The translations under genes and the position numbers were made by a program. From positions 1-13,099 of the forward strand of contig JAFUJE010000091.1 in NCBI GenBank assembly GCA_017473795.1: a stretch of DNA of 13,099 nucleotides, given 5' to 3'. Position 1 is the stretch's first letter. The number at the start of each line of letters is the position of its first letter. Under the pieces are notes generated by a model. It was not told the DNA's origin and did not search any database. It saw nothing but the letters and a program-made list of their open reading frames with translations. Positions 1 to 8,436 of the stretch are shown piece by piece. This stretch comes from Clostridia bacterium (GTDB taxonomy: Bacteria; Bacillota; Clostridia; Christensenellales; UBA1242).

Positions 1-1725
<1,725 letters not shown>

Positions 1726-1830
1726 ACTCAAGCCATTGTAATGAAATTGTATCAAAGCGCTAACCCAGAAGGTGCAGCACAAGAAGGAGCAACAAGCACA
1801 GATTCTAACGATGACGTGCATATCAGTTAA
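1726..1830 (+). other. In-frame C-terminal extension of dnaK beyond the TAA
   Basis: After the TAA at 1723-1725 the same frame gives 34 sense codons and then a second TAA at 1828-1830. The peptide contains TQAIVMKLYQSANPEG, then an Ala/Gly/Gln/Ser-rich stretch and a final NDDVHIS. This matches the ordinary DnaK ending, a helix of the form QxxxxKLYxQ, a low-complexity linker and an acidic DDV-type tail. Read through, the protein would be 605 residues, a normal length for the family. One base change, CAA to TAA, would explain the stop and would give Gln-Gln-Thr-Gln at the junction. An ATG at 1741 could in principle restart translation, but no ribosome binding site precedes it. I infer this is true dnaK coding sequence that is now outside, or only conditionally inside, the reading frame. 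Confidence 0.85.
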
Positions 1831-1832
1831 TT

Positions 1833-2969
1833 ATGACTAACCCATACGAAGCATTAGGAGTAAGCAAAACTGCGAGTGCCGACGAAATTAAGTCGGCATA
1901 TCGCCGTTTAGCGAAAAAATATCACCCCGACGCAAATCCTAACAATAAGGATGCGGAAGAGAAGTTTAAGGAAATTAATGCTGCCTATGAAATTTTAAGC
2001 GATGCTAAAAAGAAAGCAAACTTTGACCGCTTTGGTTCGGCTGAAGGACCGACTTTTGGTGGCGGAGGTGCTGGCTTTGGTGGTTTTGATTTCGGTGGCT
2101 TTGGTGGTTTCGGCGACATCTTTGAAAACATCTTTGACCAAGGTATTGACGGTTTGTTCGGGCGTCGCTCGGGGCGTAGTCGTACTGCTCGTGGTAGCGA
2201 CATTGTGCTTGACGCTGATATTACCTTTGAAGAAAGTTGTAACGGTGTCACTAAGAATATTGTCTTTAACCGTAATGAACGCTGCCCAGATTGTAAAGGC
2301 ACTGGCGCTAAAGATGATAACAGTTTGCAAACTTGCAGTTATTGTCATGGGGCAGGACAAGTTAAACAAACGCAACGTTTAAGTGCTTTTGGTGTCATTG
2401 AAAATGTTGTTGCTTGTCCAGTTTGTCACGGTAGCGGTAAAGTTATTACTGACAAATGTAAAACTTGTAGCGGTAAAGGTAATTTAAAGAAACAAGTTTC
2501 TTACCAAGTTAAAATTCCGGCGGGTATTAATGACGGACAAACTTTGACAATTTCTGGTCAAGGTAATATGCCGGATAGTGCGGCGGGAATTGCGGGGGAT
2601 TTACATATCCGTATCCATGTAGCCAAACATCCGATTTTGATGCGTGAAGATTTTGATTTATATATGGAATTACCCATTACCTTTACGCAAGCCATCTTAG
2701 GTACGAAAGTAAAAATTCCGGTGGTAGGTGGTACCATGGAGTTAGATATTCCCGCCAATACACAAAACGGAACGTTACGCCGAATTAATGGCAAAGGTGT
2801 TAAGAAATTACGTTCAGCCGGATATGGCGATTTGATTGTAAAAATCTTTGTCGAAATGCCAAAAACGGTGGATAAACGTACGGCTCAGTTATTGCAAGCG
2901 CTTGATACTGACATTCGTGCAGATAACTATAAAAAAGTTGCGTCATATCGCAGTAAGGTATACAATTAA
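1833..2969 (+). CDS. dnaJ: Chaperone protein DnaJ (Hsp40, type I)
   Basis: Co-chaperone that delivers substrates to DnaK and stimulates its ATPase through the J domain. The J domain spans about residues 1-68 with the HPD motif at 31-33. It is followed by a Gly/Phe-rich segment (about 74-118) and a zinc-binding domain (about 151-216) with four complete CxxCxGxG repeats, then two C-terminal beta domains that bind substrate. At 378 residues it has normal type I length and no missing part. The ATG at 1833 is the only sensible start, since the J domain begins at once. No Shine-Dalgarno site precedes it; the start lies 2 bp after the second dnaK stop (1828-1830), so translational coupling with full-length dnaK is likely the ancestral arrangement. 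The gene order dnaK-dnaJ is standard for the heat-shock operon. Confidence 0.97.
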   Translation: MTNPYEALGVSKTASADEIKSAYRRLAKKYHPDANPNNKDAEEKFKEINAAYEILSDAKKKANFDRFGSAEGPTFGGGGAGFGGFDFGGFGGFGDIFENIFDQGIDGLFGRRSGRSRTARGSDIVLDADITFEESCNGVTKNIVFNRNERCPDCKGTGAKDDNSLQTCSYCHGAGQVKQTQRLSAFGVIENVVACPVCHGSGKVITDKCKTCSGKGNLKKQVSYQVKIPAGINDGQTLTISGQGNMPDSAAGIAGDLHIRIHVAKHPILMREDFDLYMELPITFTQAILGTKVKIPVVGGTMELDIPANTQNGTLRRINGKGVKKLRSAGYGDLIVKIFVEMPKTVDKRTAQLLQALDTDIRADNYKKVASYRSKVYN

Positions 2970-2974
2970 GCATT

Positions 2975-2981
2975 AGGGAGG
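2975..2981 (+). promoter_or_regulatory. rsmH ribosome binding site
   Basis: AGGGAGG lies 9 bp before the ATG at 2991, just after the dnaJ stop. It supports 2991 as the start, although the second ATG at 2994 is also within reach. Confidence 0.7.
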
Positions 2982-2990
2982 CTTGGGTTA

Positions 2991-3950
2991 ATGATGAATG
3001 GGGACTTTATTGATCCAAGCAAACTTAATTTCAAGCACGTACCAGTGTTGTTGAATGAATGCTTGGAGTCCTTAGCATTAAAGAAAAATATGGTGGTGGT
3101 GGACGCAACTTTAGGTGGCGCCGGTCACAGCCAAGAAATCGTAAAAAGAATAAGCGGTGGTACCTTGGTCGGCTTAGATCGAGATACTACCGCTTTGTGT
3201 TTTAGCGCCGGTGTCTTGGCGGAAGCAGCAAACGTAGAAATTCGTTTGATTAAATGTAACTTTTGTGACATCGCAGATATTTTGAAGAGTCTCGGGATTG
3301 ACCAAGTCGACGCAATCTTAGCCGACTTTGGAGTTTCATCACACCAAATTGACACCCGAGAACGTGGTTTTTCTTATACGCAAGATGCGCCATTGGATAT
3401 GCGCATGGATACTGACGCCCACAAGACTGCGGACACTGTTGTGAATGCTTATCCCGAAAGCAAGTTGGCAGATTTAATTTGGAACTACGGGGAAGAGCGT
3501 TATGCTCGGCGAATTGCTGCTGCCATTGTTGCAGCACGCCCAATTAGTAGCACAGGACATTTGGTAGAGGTAATTAAAAATGCTGTACCATCTGGTTATG
3601 GCAAAACAGGAGGGCATCCTGCTAAAAGAACTTTCCAAGCAATCCGTATAGAAGTAAATCAAGAATTGGAAAGTATTCAAAAATTTTTAGACGGAGCCAT
3701 TGAAATGCTAAAACCCGGCGGTCGTTTAGCGGTAATTAGTTTCCACAGTTTGGAAGATCGTATTGTTAAACAAACTTTTAAACAGTATGCGACGGATTGC
3801 ATCTGTCCACCCAAAATTCCGCAGTGTATTTGTCATCATAAAGCGAGTGTAAAATTGTTGACAAAAAAACCAATTTGTCCGAAACTAGAAGAAACTATAT
3901 CTAATCCACGCAGCGCCTCCGCTAAGTTGCGTGTGATTTGTAAGTTATAG
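2991..3950 (+). CDS. rsmH: 16S rRNA (cytosine(1402)-N(4))-methyltransferase RsmH
   Basis: SAM-dependent enzyme (formerly MraW) that N4-methylates C1402 in the decoding centre of 16S rRNA. The family opening HVPVLLNECLESL is at 16-28 and the SAM-binding loop DATLGGAGH at 38-46. Further family motifs follow in order: FGVSSHQID, RGFSY with DAPLDMRMD, NYGEERYARRIA, KRTFQAIRIEVN and GGRLAVISFHSLEDR near the C-terminus. The length of 319 residues is normal. The gene usually follows mraZ at the head of the division and cell-wall cluster; here mraZ is absent and dnaJ sits 21 bp upstream. The TAG stop at 3948-3950 is followed at once by the ftsL-like gene, so the two are surely cotranscribed. Confidence 0.97.
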   Translation: MMNGDFIDPSKLNFKHVPVLLNECLESLALKKNMVVVDATLGGAGHSQEIVKRISGGTLVGLDRDTTALCFSAGVLAEAANVEIRLIKCNFCDIADILKSLGIDQVDAILADFGVSSHQIDTRERGFSYTQDAPLDMRMDTDAHKTADTVVNAYPESKLADLIWNYGEERYARRIAAAIVAARPISSTGHLVEVIKNAVPSGYGKTGGHPAKRTFQAIRIEVNQELESIQKFLDGAIEMLKPGGRLAVISFHSLEDRIVKQTFKQYATDCICPPKIPQCICHHKASVKLLTKKPICPKLEETISNPRSASAKLRVICKL

Positions 3951-3957
3951 GAGGGTA

Positions 3958-4713
3958 ATGGCAACACTAACCGTTGAAAGTCCCGGAATAGCATCTGCAA
4001 AGGAAGAGGCAGCTGCTATTTTGTATGCTCGTCAACCACAGCCAGTTGCGCCTGCTCCTGTAATGACGGAAACAGTATCTAATAGCGAAACCAAACCGGC
4101 ACGTCCGTCGTTTGCGGTCTATCGTCAACCGGAGCCGATGTATACTCCAGCGAAACCTGACACCAGTGGTCTTCGTCCGTATAAAACTTTTGACGAAATC
4201 AAACCAACGACTGAACCACAGGTAATCAAACCCTATATTGACGGCAGTGATTATTTAACTTCGGCAGTGGCGGCCACTACGGTTACGACACCGGCAGTAG
4301 TAGCAGAATCCGAAGTGGTTACTACTTCTGTTCCGGCGGTGCAAAGTGTTTTAGATACGGAGTTGGAAGAAGATACACAATATGTGGTAAAATTCAAACG
4401 TTCCACAATTGTGGCTGCTGCGTTGATGGCGTCGGTGTTTTTATTGATGACTGTTCTTTGCATTGTGAATATTGTTAGTTTGGTTAATACCTCGGCTCAA
4501 GTTAGTCACTTAATCAATGAATCCAGTGCTTTGCAACAAACTTTACAAGAAAAAGAAATGGAGTGGAAAGAAATTGAAGAATCAATTGACACTGCCAGCA
4601 GTCGTACTATAAATTACGAACCATCAGCAAGCGTTGCAACACTAACCAGTGAACCTGCGGATAGTTCGTTTTTTGATTGGTTGTGTCATTCTTTAAGTCA
4701 GTTATTCGGTTAA
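3958..4713 (+). CDS. FtsL-like cell division protein with a long N-terminal region
   Basis: Sequence identity alone does not prove this one; position and topology do. It lies between rsmH and a class B PBP, the standard place for ftsL. The protein has one membrane helix (about residues 150-175), preceded by basic KFKR, and a short extracellular segment with a likely coiled coil (about 178-205). This is the bitopic layout of FtsL, which bridges FtsB/DivIC and the septal PBP. What is odd is the cytoplasmic part: about 148 residues rich in Pro, Ala, Thr and Val, where most FtsL proteins have only some tens of residues, making the total 251. The likely ribosome binding site GGAGGG overlaps the rsmH stop and stands only 2-3 bp from the ATG. 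I call it FtsL-like with fair but not full confidence. Confidence 0.7.
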   Translation: MATLTVESPGIASAKEEAAAILYARQPQPVAPAPVMTETVSNSETKPARPSFAVYRQPEPMYTPAKPDTSGLRPYKTFDEIKPTTEPQVIKPYIDGSDYLTSAVAATTVTTPAVVAESEVVTTSVPAVQSVLDTELEEDTQYVVKFKRSTIVAAALMASVFLLMTVLCIVNIVSLVNTSAQVSHLINESSALQQTLQEKEMEWKEIEESIDTASSRTINYEPSASVATLTSEPADSSFFDWLCHSLSQLFG

Positions 4714-4744
4714 TATCTGTCTGTTTCTTCCATATACATAAGTT

Positions 4745-6634
4745 ATGCGACTCTATACAGCTACCAGTGAAAAGCGACGCTTGTGCGCTTTTTTTTGCGT
4801 TGCAATGGCGATTGTTGTTGTTTTAAGTGGTCGTTTGCTTTGGTTGCAGATTTTAACGGGGCAGGCTTTGCAGGTACGTGCCGCCGAACAATGGTATCGT
4901 GATTTACCTTTAATGGCGGAGCGTGGTACGATTTATGACCGCAATGGTCTGGTTTTGGCCAGTTCTTCTTTAACTTATAGTGTTTATTTACGTCCTGTAG
5001 CGGTTAAAGAAAAGGAAAAGACCGCCGAGACTTTAGCCCAAATTTTAGGATTATCTTACGAACGTGTTTTGCAAAAAGCAACCAGTTCAACCGTAAGTGA
5101 ATGGTTAATTAAAATGCAGGTAGATAAAGCAACGGCATTAAAATTGGTTGACGCAAATCTAGACGGTGTGTACCTCAGCCAAACTTACGAACGTTCTTAT
5201 CCGATTGGCAGTGTTGGCGCTCAGGTACTGGGGATTGTTAGTGTTGATAATCATGGGCAAGAAGGGTTGGAATCTTATTATGATGAAGTCTTGCGAGGAA
5301 TTGATGGACGTATTGCGACGCAAAGCGACCTGCGTGGAATTAAAATCCAGGACGGTGTTGAATATTACGTCCCAGCAGTTGCAGGGCAAGACTTAAAATT
5401 AAACCTTGATGCTGGAATTCAAAACATTGTGCAAAATGTAATTAGTCGGGCTCATGTCGAACATCAAGCAAAAAGTGTGGCTGCCATAGTTTATGATATC
5501 AGCACAGGAGGTGTCGTTGCTTCGGCCAGTGCGCCTTTCTATGATTTAAACGAACAACCACGTGACGACGTAGCGACATTGTTAACGCAAATTAAAAATT
5601 CGCCAATTATTAATGTTTTGGAACCGGGTTCAACTTTTAAAATTATTACTTTGGCAGCAGCATTGGAAGAAGGGGTAGTTAGTCTCGACGACCGTTTTGC
5701 CTGTAGTGGTAGCCGTACTATCGCTGGCGAAAGAATTAAGTGTTGGAAAACTAAAGGTCATGGTACTCAGACTTTGGCTGAAGGTGTCAATAATTCTTGT
5801 AACTGTGTTTTTATGGATTTGGCTTTACGCTTAGGTGTCGAACGTTATTATAGTTATCTAAATAAATTTGGCATTGGACAAAAGTCTGGTGTAGATTTCC
5901 ACGGCGAACCTTCCGGACTATTATTAAATCAGCAACGAGTGCGTGAAGTGGATTTAGCCCGTATCGGTTTTGGACAGGCGATTGCTGTTTCGCCCATTCA
6001 GTTTATCGCTACGGTTAGTGCTTTAGTGGGCGATGGTATGTTACGTACGCCAAGGTTTGTACAACAAATTGGGCAACAAGATTTAGGTTCTAACATTAAA
6101 CAGCGGGTGGTCTCCGCTGAGACCGGCAAAATATTAAGTCAACTATTATACGGAGTTGTTAATCAGGGAAGTGGAAAAAAAGCCGCCGTGGCAGGTTATC
6201 AAATTGGTGGCAAAACCGGAACGGCTCAAAAATATGCGGACGGTCACATTGCGGCGGGTAAATATGTATCTTCTTTCTTAGGCTATATGTCGGTCAGTGG
6301 TGTACCTCGTTATGCGTGCTATCTTTATGTTGATGAACCAAGTACCGGAGTTTATTATGGCAGCATAGTAGCGGCACCATATGTTGGCGAAATTTTTAAA
6401 GCAATTGCCACTTACCAAAAGTTTCCTTTTGATAGTAATTTTGATAATGGTACTGCCACTGTTCAGATTGCGGTACCGGCGGTTACTAATATGACGGTAG
6501 AAGCGGCTGTGGCGTTATTAGAAAAAACGGGGTTCTTCGTTGAAGTAGCAGGAGATGGTGATCATGTAACAGGCTCTTTCCCCGTGGAGGATACAGTCAT
6601 TAAAAAAGGCGAGCCAGTCGTATTGTTTACTTGA
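4745..6634 (+). CDS. Class B penicillin-binding protein with PASTA domain (FtsI/SpoVD type)
   Basis: Membrane-anchored D,D-transpeptidase that cross-links peptidoglycan at the septum or in the spore cortex. A membrane helix is at about 13-36 and the PBP dimerisation region at about 50-220, with RGTIYDRNG near its start. The transpeptidase domain carries all three active-site motifs: S296-T-F-K299, S351-C-N353 and K490-T-G492. One PASTA domain fills about 578-629. A single PASTA and a length of 629 residues recall Bacillus SpoVD (one PASTA) more than PbpB (two), and spoVA genes follow directly. However, its place after ftsL is also that of the division enzyme, and many Clostridia use one such gene there. 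No ribosome binding site is visible before the ATG at 4745, which lies 31 bp after the previous stop. Both roles remain possible. Confidence 0.93.
   Translation: MRLYTATSEKRRLCAFFCVAMAIVVVLSGRLLWLQILTGQALQVRAAEQWYRDLPLMAERGTIYDRNGLVLASSSLTYSVYLRPVAVKEKEKTAETLAQILGLSYERVLQKATSSTVSEWLIKMQVDKATALKLVDANLDGVYLSQTYERSYPIGSVGAQVLGIVSVDNHGQEGLESYYDEVLRGIDGRIATQSDLRGIKIQDGVEYYVPAVAGQDLKLNLDAGIQNIVQNVISRAHVEHQAKSVAAIVYDISTGGVVASASAPFYDLNEQPRDDVATLLTQIKNSPIINVLEPGSTFKIITLAAALEEGVVSLDDRFACSGSRTIAGERIKCWKTKGHGTQTLAEGVNNSCNCVFMDLALRLGVERYYSYLNKFGIGQKSGVDFHGEPSGLLLNQQRVREVDLARIGFGQAIAVSPIQFIATVSALVGDGMLRTPRFVQQIGQQDLGSNIKQRVVSAETGKILSQLLYGVVNQGSGKKAAVAGYQIGGKTGTAQKYADGHIAAGKYVSSFLGYMSVSGVPRYACYLYVDEPSTGVYYGSIVAAPYVGEIFKAIATYQKFPFDSNFDNGTATVQIAVPAVTNMTVEAAVALLEKTGFFVEVAGDGDHVTGSFPVEDTVIKKGEPVVLFT
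4770..4796 (+). other. Terminator-like hairpin inside the PBP 5' coding region
   Basis: AAAAGCG at 4770-4776 can pair with CGCTTTT at 4786-4792 across a 9-nt loop, and the run of eight T residues reaches 4796. The form is that of a weak intrinsic terminator, lying 25-50 bp inside the PBP gene. The stem has only three G-C pairs, so it may do nothing. Confidence 0.25.
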
Positions 6635-6653
6635 TTTTGGCAATAATCCTGAT

Positions 6654-7100
6654 ATGGACAGACAACAGTATGCTGAGTATATCAAAAAAATTTCACCCAA
6701 AAGTAAGATTGGGTGGTCGTTAGTACGGGCTTTCATTGTTGGTGGTTTGATTTGTTTATTAGGTGAAGGTTTAGGTGCCTTGTATCAAATGTGGTTGCCT
6801 GGTTATGATCAAACCCAAATCGGTTCGTTAGTTTCGTGCTCATTAATCTTGATTGCAGCTATTTTAACCGGGATTGGTGTCTACGATAAAATTGGTTACT
6901 TTTCGGGTGGTGGGTCTATTGTCCCGATTACTGGTTTTTCAAACAGTATTACCAGTGCGGCAATGGAGTTCCGTAAGGAAGGCATTATTTTTGGTACCTG
7001 TGCCAATATGTTTAAAATTGCCGGACCTGTGATTGTGGTCGGCGTTGCTGTCGCTATGTTGTGTGGTTTAGGTTATTTCATTGTGGGGTTATTTTTATGA
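6654..7100 (+). CDS. spoVAC: Stage V sporulation protein AC (SpoVAC)
   Basis: Membrane subunit of the SpoVA channel that moves dipicolinic acid (Ca-DPA) into the forespore and out again at germination; in Bacillus SpoVAC behaves as a mechanosensitive channel. The 148-residue protein opens with a short polar stretch, YIKKISPKSK, followed by several membrane segments (about 22-42, 55-80, 90-105 and 120-146). The conserved loop GGGSIVPITGFSNSI, typical of SpoVAC, is near 84-98. Its start lies 19 bp after the PBP stop with no clear ribosome binding site. Its TGA overlaps the spoVAD ATG (ATGA at 7097-7100). In model spore formers spoVA is a late forespore operon under sigma G; I could not confirm a sigma G promoter here. 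Confidence 0.95.
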   Translation: MDRQQYAEYIKKISPKSKIGWSLVRAFIVGGLICLLGEGLGALYQMWLPGYDQTQIGSLVSCSLILIAAILTGIGVYDKIGYFSGGGSIVPITGFSNSITSAAMEFRKEGIIFGTCANMFKIAGPVIVVGVAVAMLCGLGYFIVGLFL

Positions 7101-8086
7101 GTACAATTTATTTTCAAAAACAACCAAGGATTGTGGGGTGGTATTCCGTTGCTGGAAAAAAAGAAAGCGAAGGGCCGTTGGGTAAAACTTTTTCACGCAT
7201 TGAAAAAGACGAATACTTCGGCGAAAAAACTCATGAATGTGCCGAACGTAAACTTTTTGTGACCGCTATTGAAGGTGCAATTCAGGCAGCAGGGATTGAA
7301 CCCGAAATTGTTTTTGCTGGGGATTTGTTAAACCAGATAGTGTCGGCATCATTTGCGATGCGTGATGTCGGATTGCCCTTCGTTGGTATGTATGGTGCTT
7401 GCTCAACCATGGCTTTGTCATTAATTAATGCGGCAACATTTATCGAAGCCGGGGCAGCGCATACTACGGTAGCAGCTGCGGGTTCACACTTTGCTACGGC
7501 TGAACGGCAATATCGTACACCATTAGAATTTGGAAACCAAAGGCCACCAACGTCTCAATGGACGGTAACCGGAGCCGGTGCTACGGTTTTATCGGATACC
7601 AAAAAATCACCTTATGCAGTAACGTGTGCTACGGTCGGACGTGTTATTGATTACGGCGTTAAGGACGTAAACAATATGGGAGCAGCCATGGCACCAGCCG
7701 CAGCGGATACATTGGAAAGACACTTTATAAATACCAAAACCAAACCGGCGGATTATGATGCTATATTTTCTGGTGACTTAGGTCAAATCGGCGAAGAAGC
7801 CTTACGAGACCTTTTGAAAGAGCGGGGCTATGATTTAGGTGATCGTTATTATGATTGTGGTAAATTAGTCTACGCCGTACAACAAAAAGTTGACATGGGT
7901 GGTTCTGGTTGTGGTTGCAGTGCTGTAACTTTGAACGGTTTTATTATGGATAAATTCAAACGTGGTGATTACCACAAAGTTCTATTTATGGCAACAGGTG
8001 CTTTGTTATCGCCAACAACTTGTTTTCAAGGGGAAACGATTCCGGGTATTGCTAATGCTGTTGTTATCGAGGAGGTGACGGAATGA
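7097..8086 (+). CDS. spoVAD: Stage V sporulation protein AD (SpoVAD)
   Basis: Thiolase-fold protein that binds dipicolinic acid and is exposed on the spore inner membrane as part of the SpoVA complex. The 329-residue product opens with a short strand and GWYSVAG. It keeps YGACSTM, with the cysteine at the old thiolase nucleophile position, then AGSHFATAERQYR, and DMGGSGCGCSA near the C-terminus, all as in the family. A GTG at 7061 would add 12 residues, but these lie wholly within spoVAC; the ATG at 7097 forms a typical ATGA coupling overlap and gives the usual N-terminus. Its own stop overlaps the next start in the same way (8083-8086), so the three spoVA genes form one translationally coupled unit. 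Confidence 0.95.
   Translation: MSTIYFQKQPRIVGWYSVAGKKESEGPLGKTFSRIEKDEYFGEKTHECAERKLFVTAIEGAIQAAGIEPEIVFAGDLLNQIVSASFAMRDVGLPFVGMYGACSTMALSLINAATFIEAGAAHTTVAAAGSHFATAERQYRTPLEFGNQRPPTSQWTVTGAGATVLSDTKKSPYAVTCATVGRVIDYGVKDVNNMGAAMAPAAADTLERHFINTKTKPADYDAIFSGDLGQIGEEALRDLLKERGYDLGDRYYDCGKLVYAVQQKVDMGGSGCGCSAVTLNGFIMDKFKRGDYHKVLFMATGALLSPTTCFQGETIPGIANAVVIEEVTE
8071..8078 (+). promoter_or_regulatory. spoVAE ribosome binding site
   Basis: GGAGGTGA is a perfect Shine-Dalgarno match placed 4 bp before the ATG at 8083 and inside the end of spoVAD. It settles the spoVAE start and is the strongest site in the spoVA group. Confidence 0.8.
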
Positions 8087-8436
8087 ACTTTTTATGGGCG
8101 TTTTTAATCGGTGGTTTCATCTGTACTATTGGGCAACTTTTAATTTTAAAAACAAATTGGACACCGGCTCGTATCTTAGTTTCCTTCGTAGTGTTGGGCG
8201 CTTTATTGCAAGTATGTCAGCTTTTTGAACCATTAAAAAAGTTCGCAGGTGCAGGGGTGACAACACCGATTACGGGTTTTGGTGCTGGACTTGTGCAAGG
8301 AACTTTTGAAAATATAGATAAGTATGGTTTCTTAGGAATTTTCTCCGGAGGTTTAACGGCTATGTCCGCAGGAATTGCTGTAGCCATAGTTTCGGGTTTG
8401 GTCATTGGTATGATTTTTAAATCTCGTTCGAAATAA
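8083..8436 (+). CDS. spoVAE: Stage V sporulation protein AE, membrane form (SpoVAEb)
   Basis: Small membrane subunit of the SpoVA dipicolinic acid channel and a distant relative of SpoVAC. The 117-residue protein has about four hydrophobic segments (near 3-20, 27-45, 57-75 and 85-110) and the conserved loop GAGVTTPITGFGAGLVQG, which mirrors the SpoVAC loop. The TAA at 8434-8436 lies inside the antiparallel groEL 3' end. With spoVAC and spoVAD this makes the minimal three-gene set seen in many Clostridia; spoVAA, AB, AF and the soluble AEa form are not present. No terminator follows in the plus direction, so transcripts should run into groEL antisense. Confidence 0.93.
   Translation: MNFLWAFLIGGFICTIGQLLILKTNWTPARILVSFVVLGALLQVCQLFEPLKKFAGAGVTTPITGFGAGLVQGTFENIDKYGFLGIFSGGLTAMSAGIAVAIVSGLVIGMIFKSRSK

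Noticed and set aside
1741-1830. Possible separate small gene starting at ATG 1741
   Set aside because: Its peptide is the tail of DnaK in the same frame, and it has no ribosome binding site, so it is better read as the dnaK extension.
2002-2382. 126-residue plus-strand frame inside dnaJ
   Set aside because: It is an off-frame reading of the Gly/Phe-rich and zinc-binding parts of dnaJ, whose own frame is intact and conserved.
6620-6647. Sigma G-like boxes (GTATT and CAATAAT) before spoVAC
   Set aside because: Spacing is roughly right but both boxes are weak matches in AT-rich sequence, so not supported by sequence alone.
7061-7096. GTG start for spoVAD at 7061
   Set aside because: The 12 extra residues lie inside spoVAC and do not fit the family N-terminus; the ATGA overlap at 7097 is the better start.
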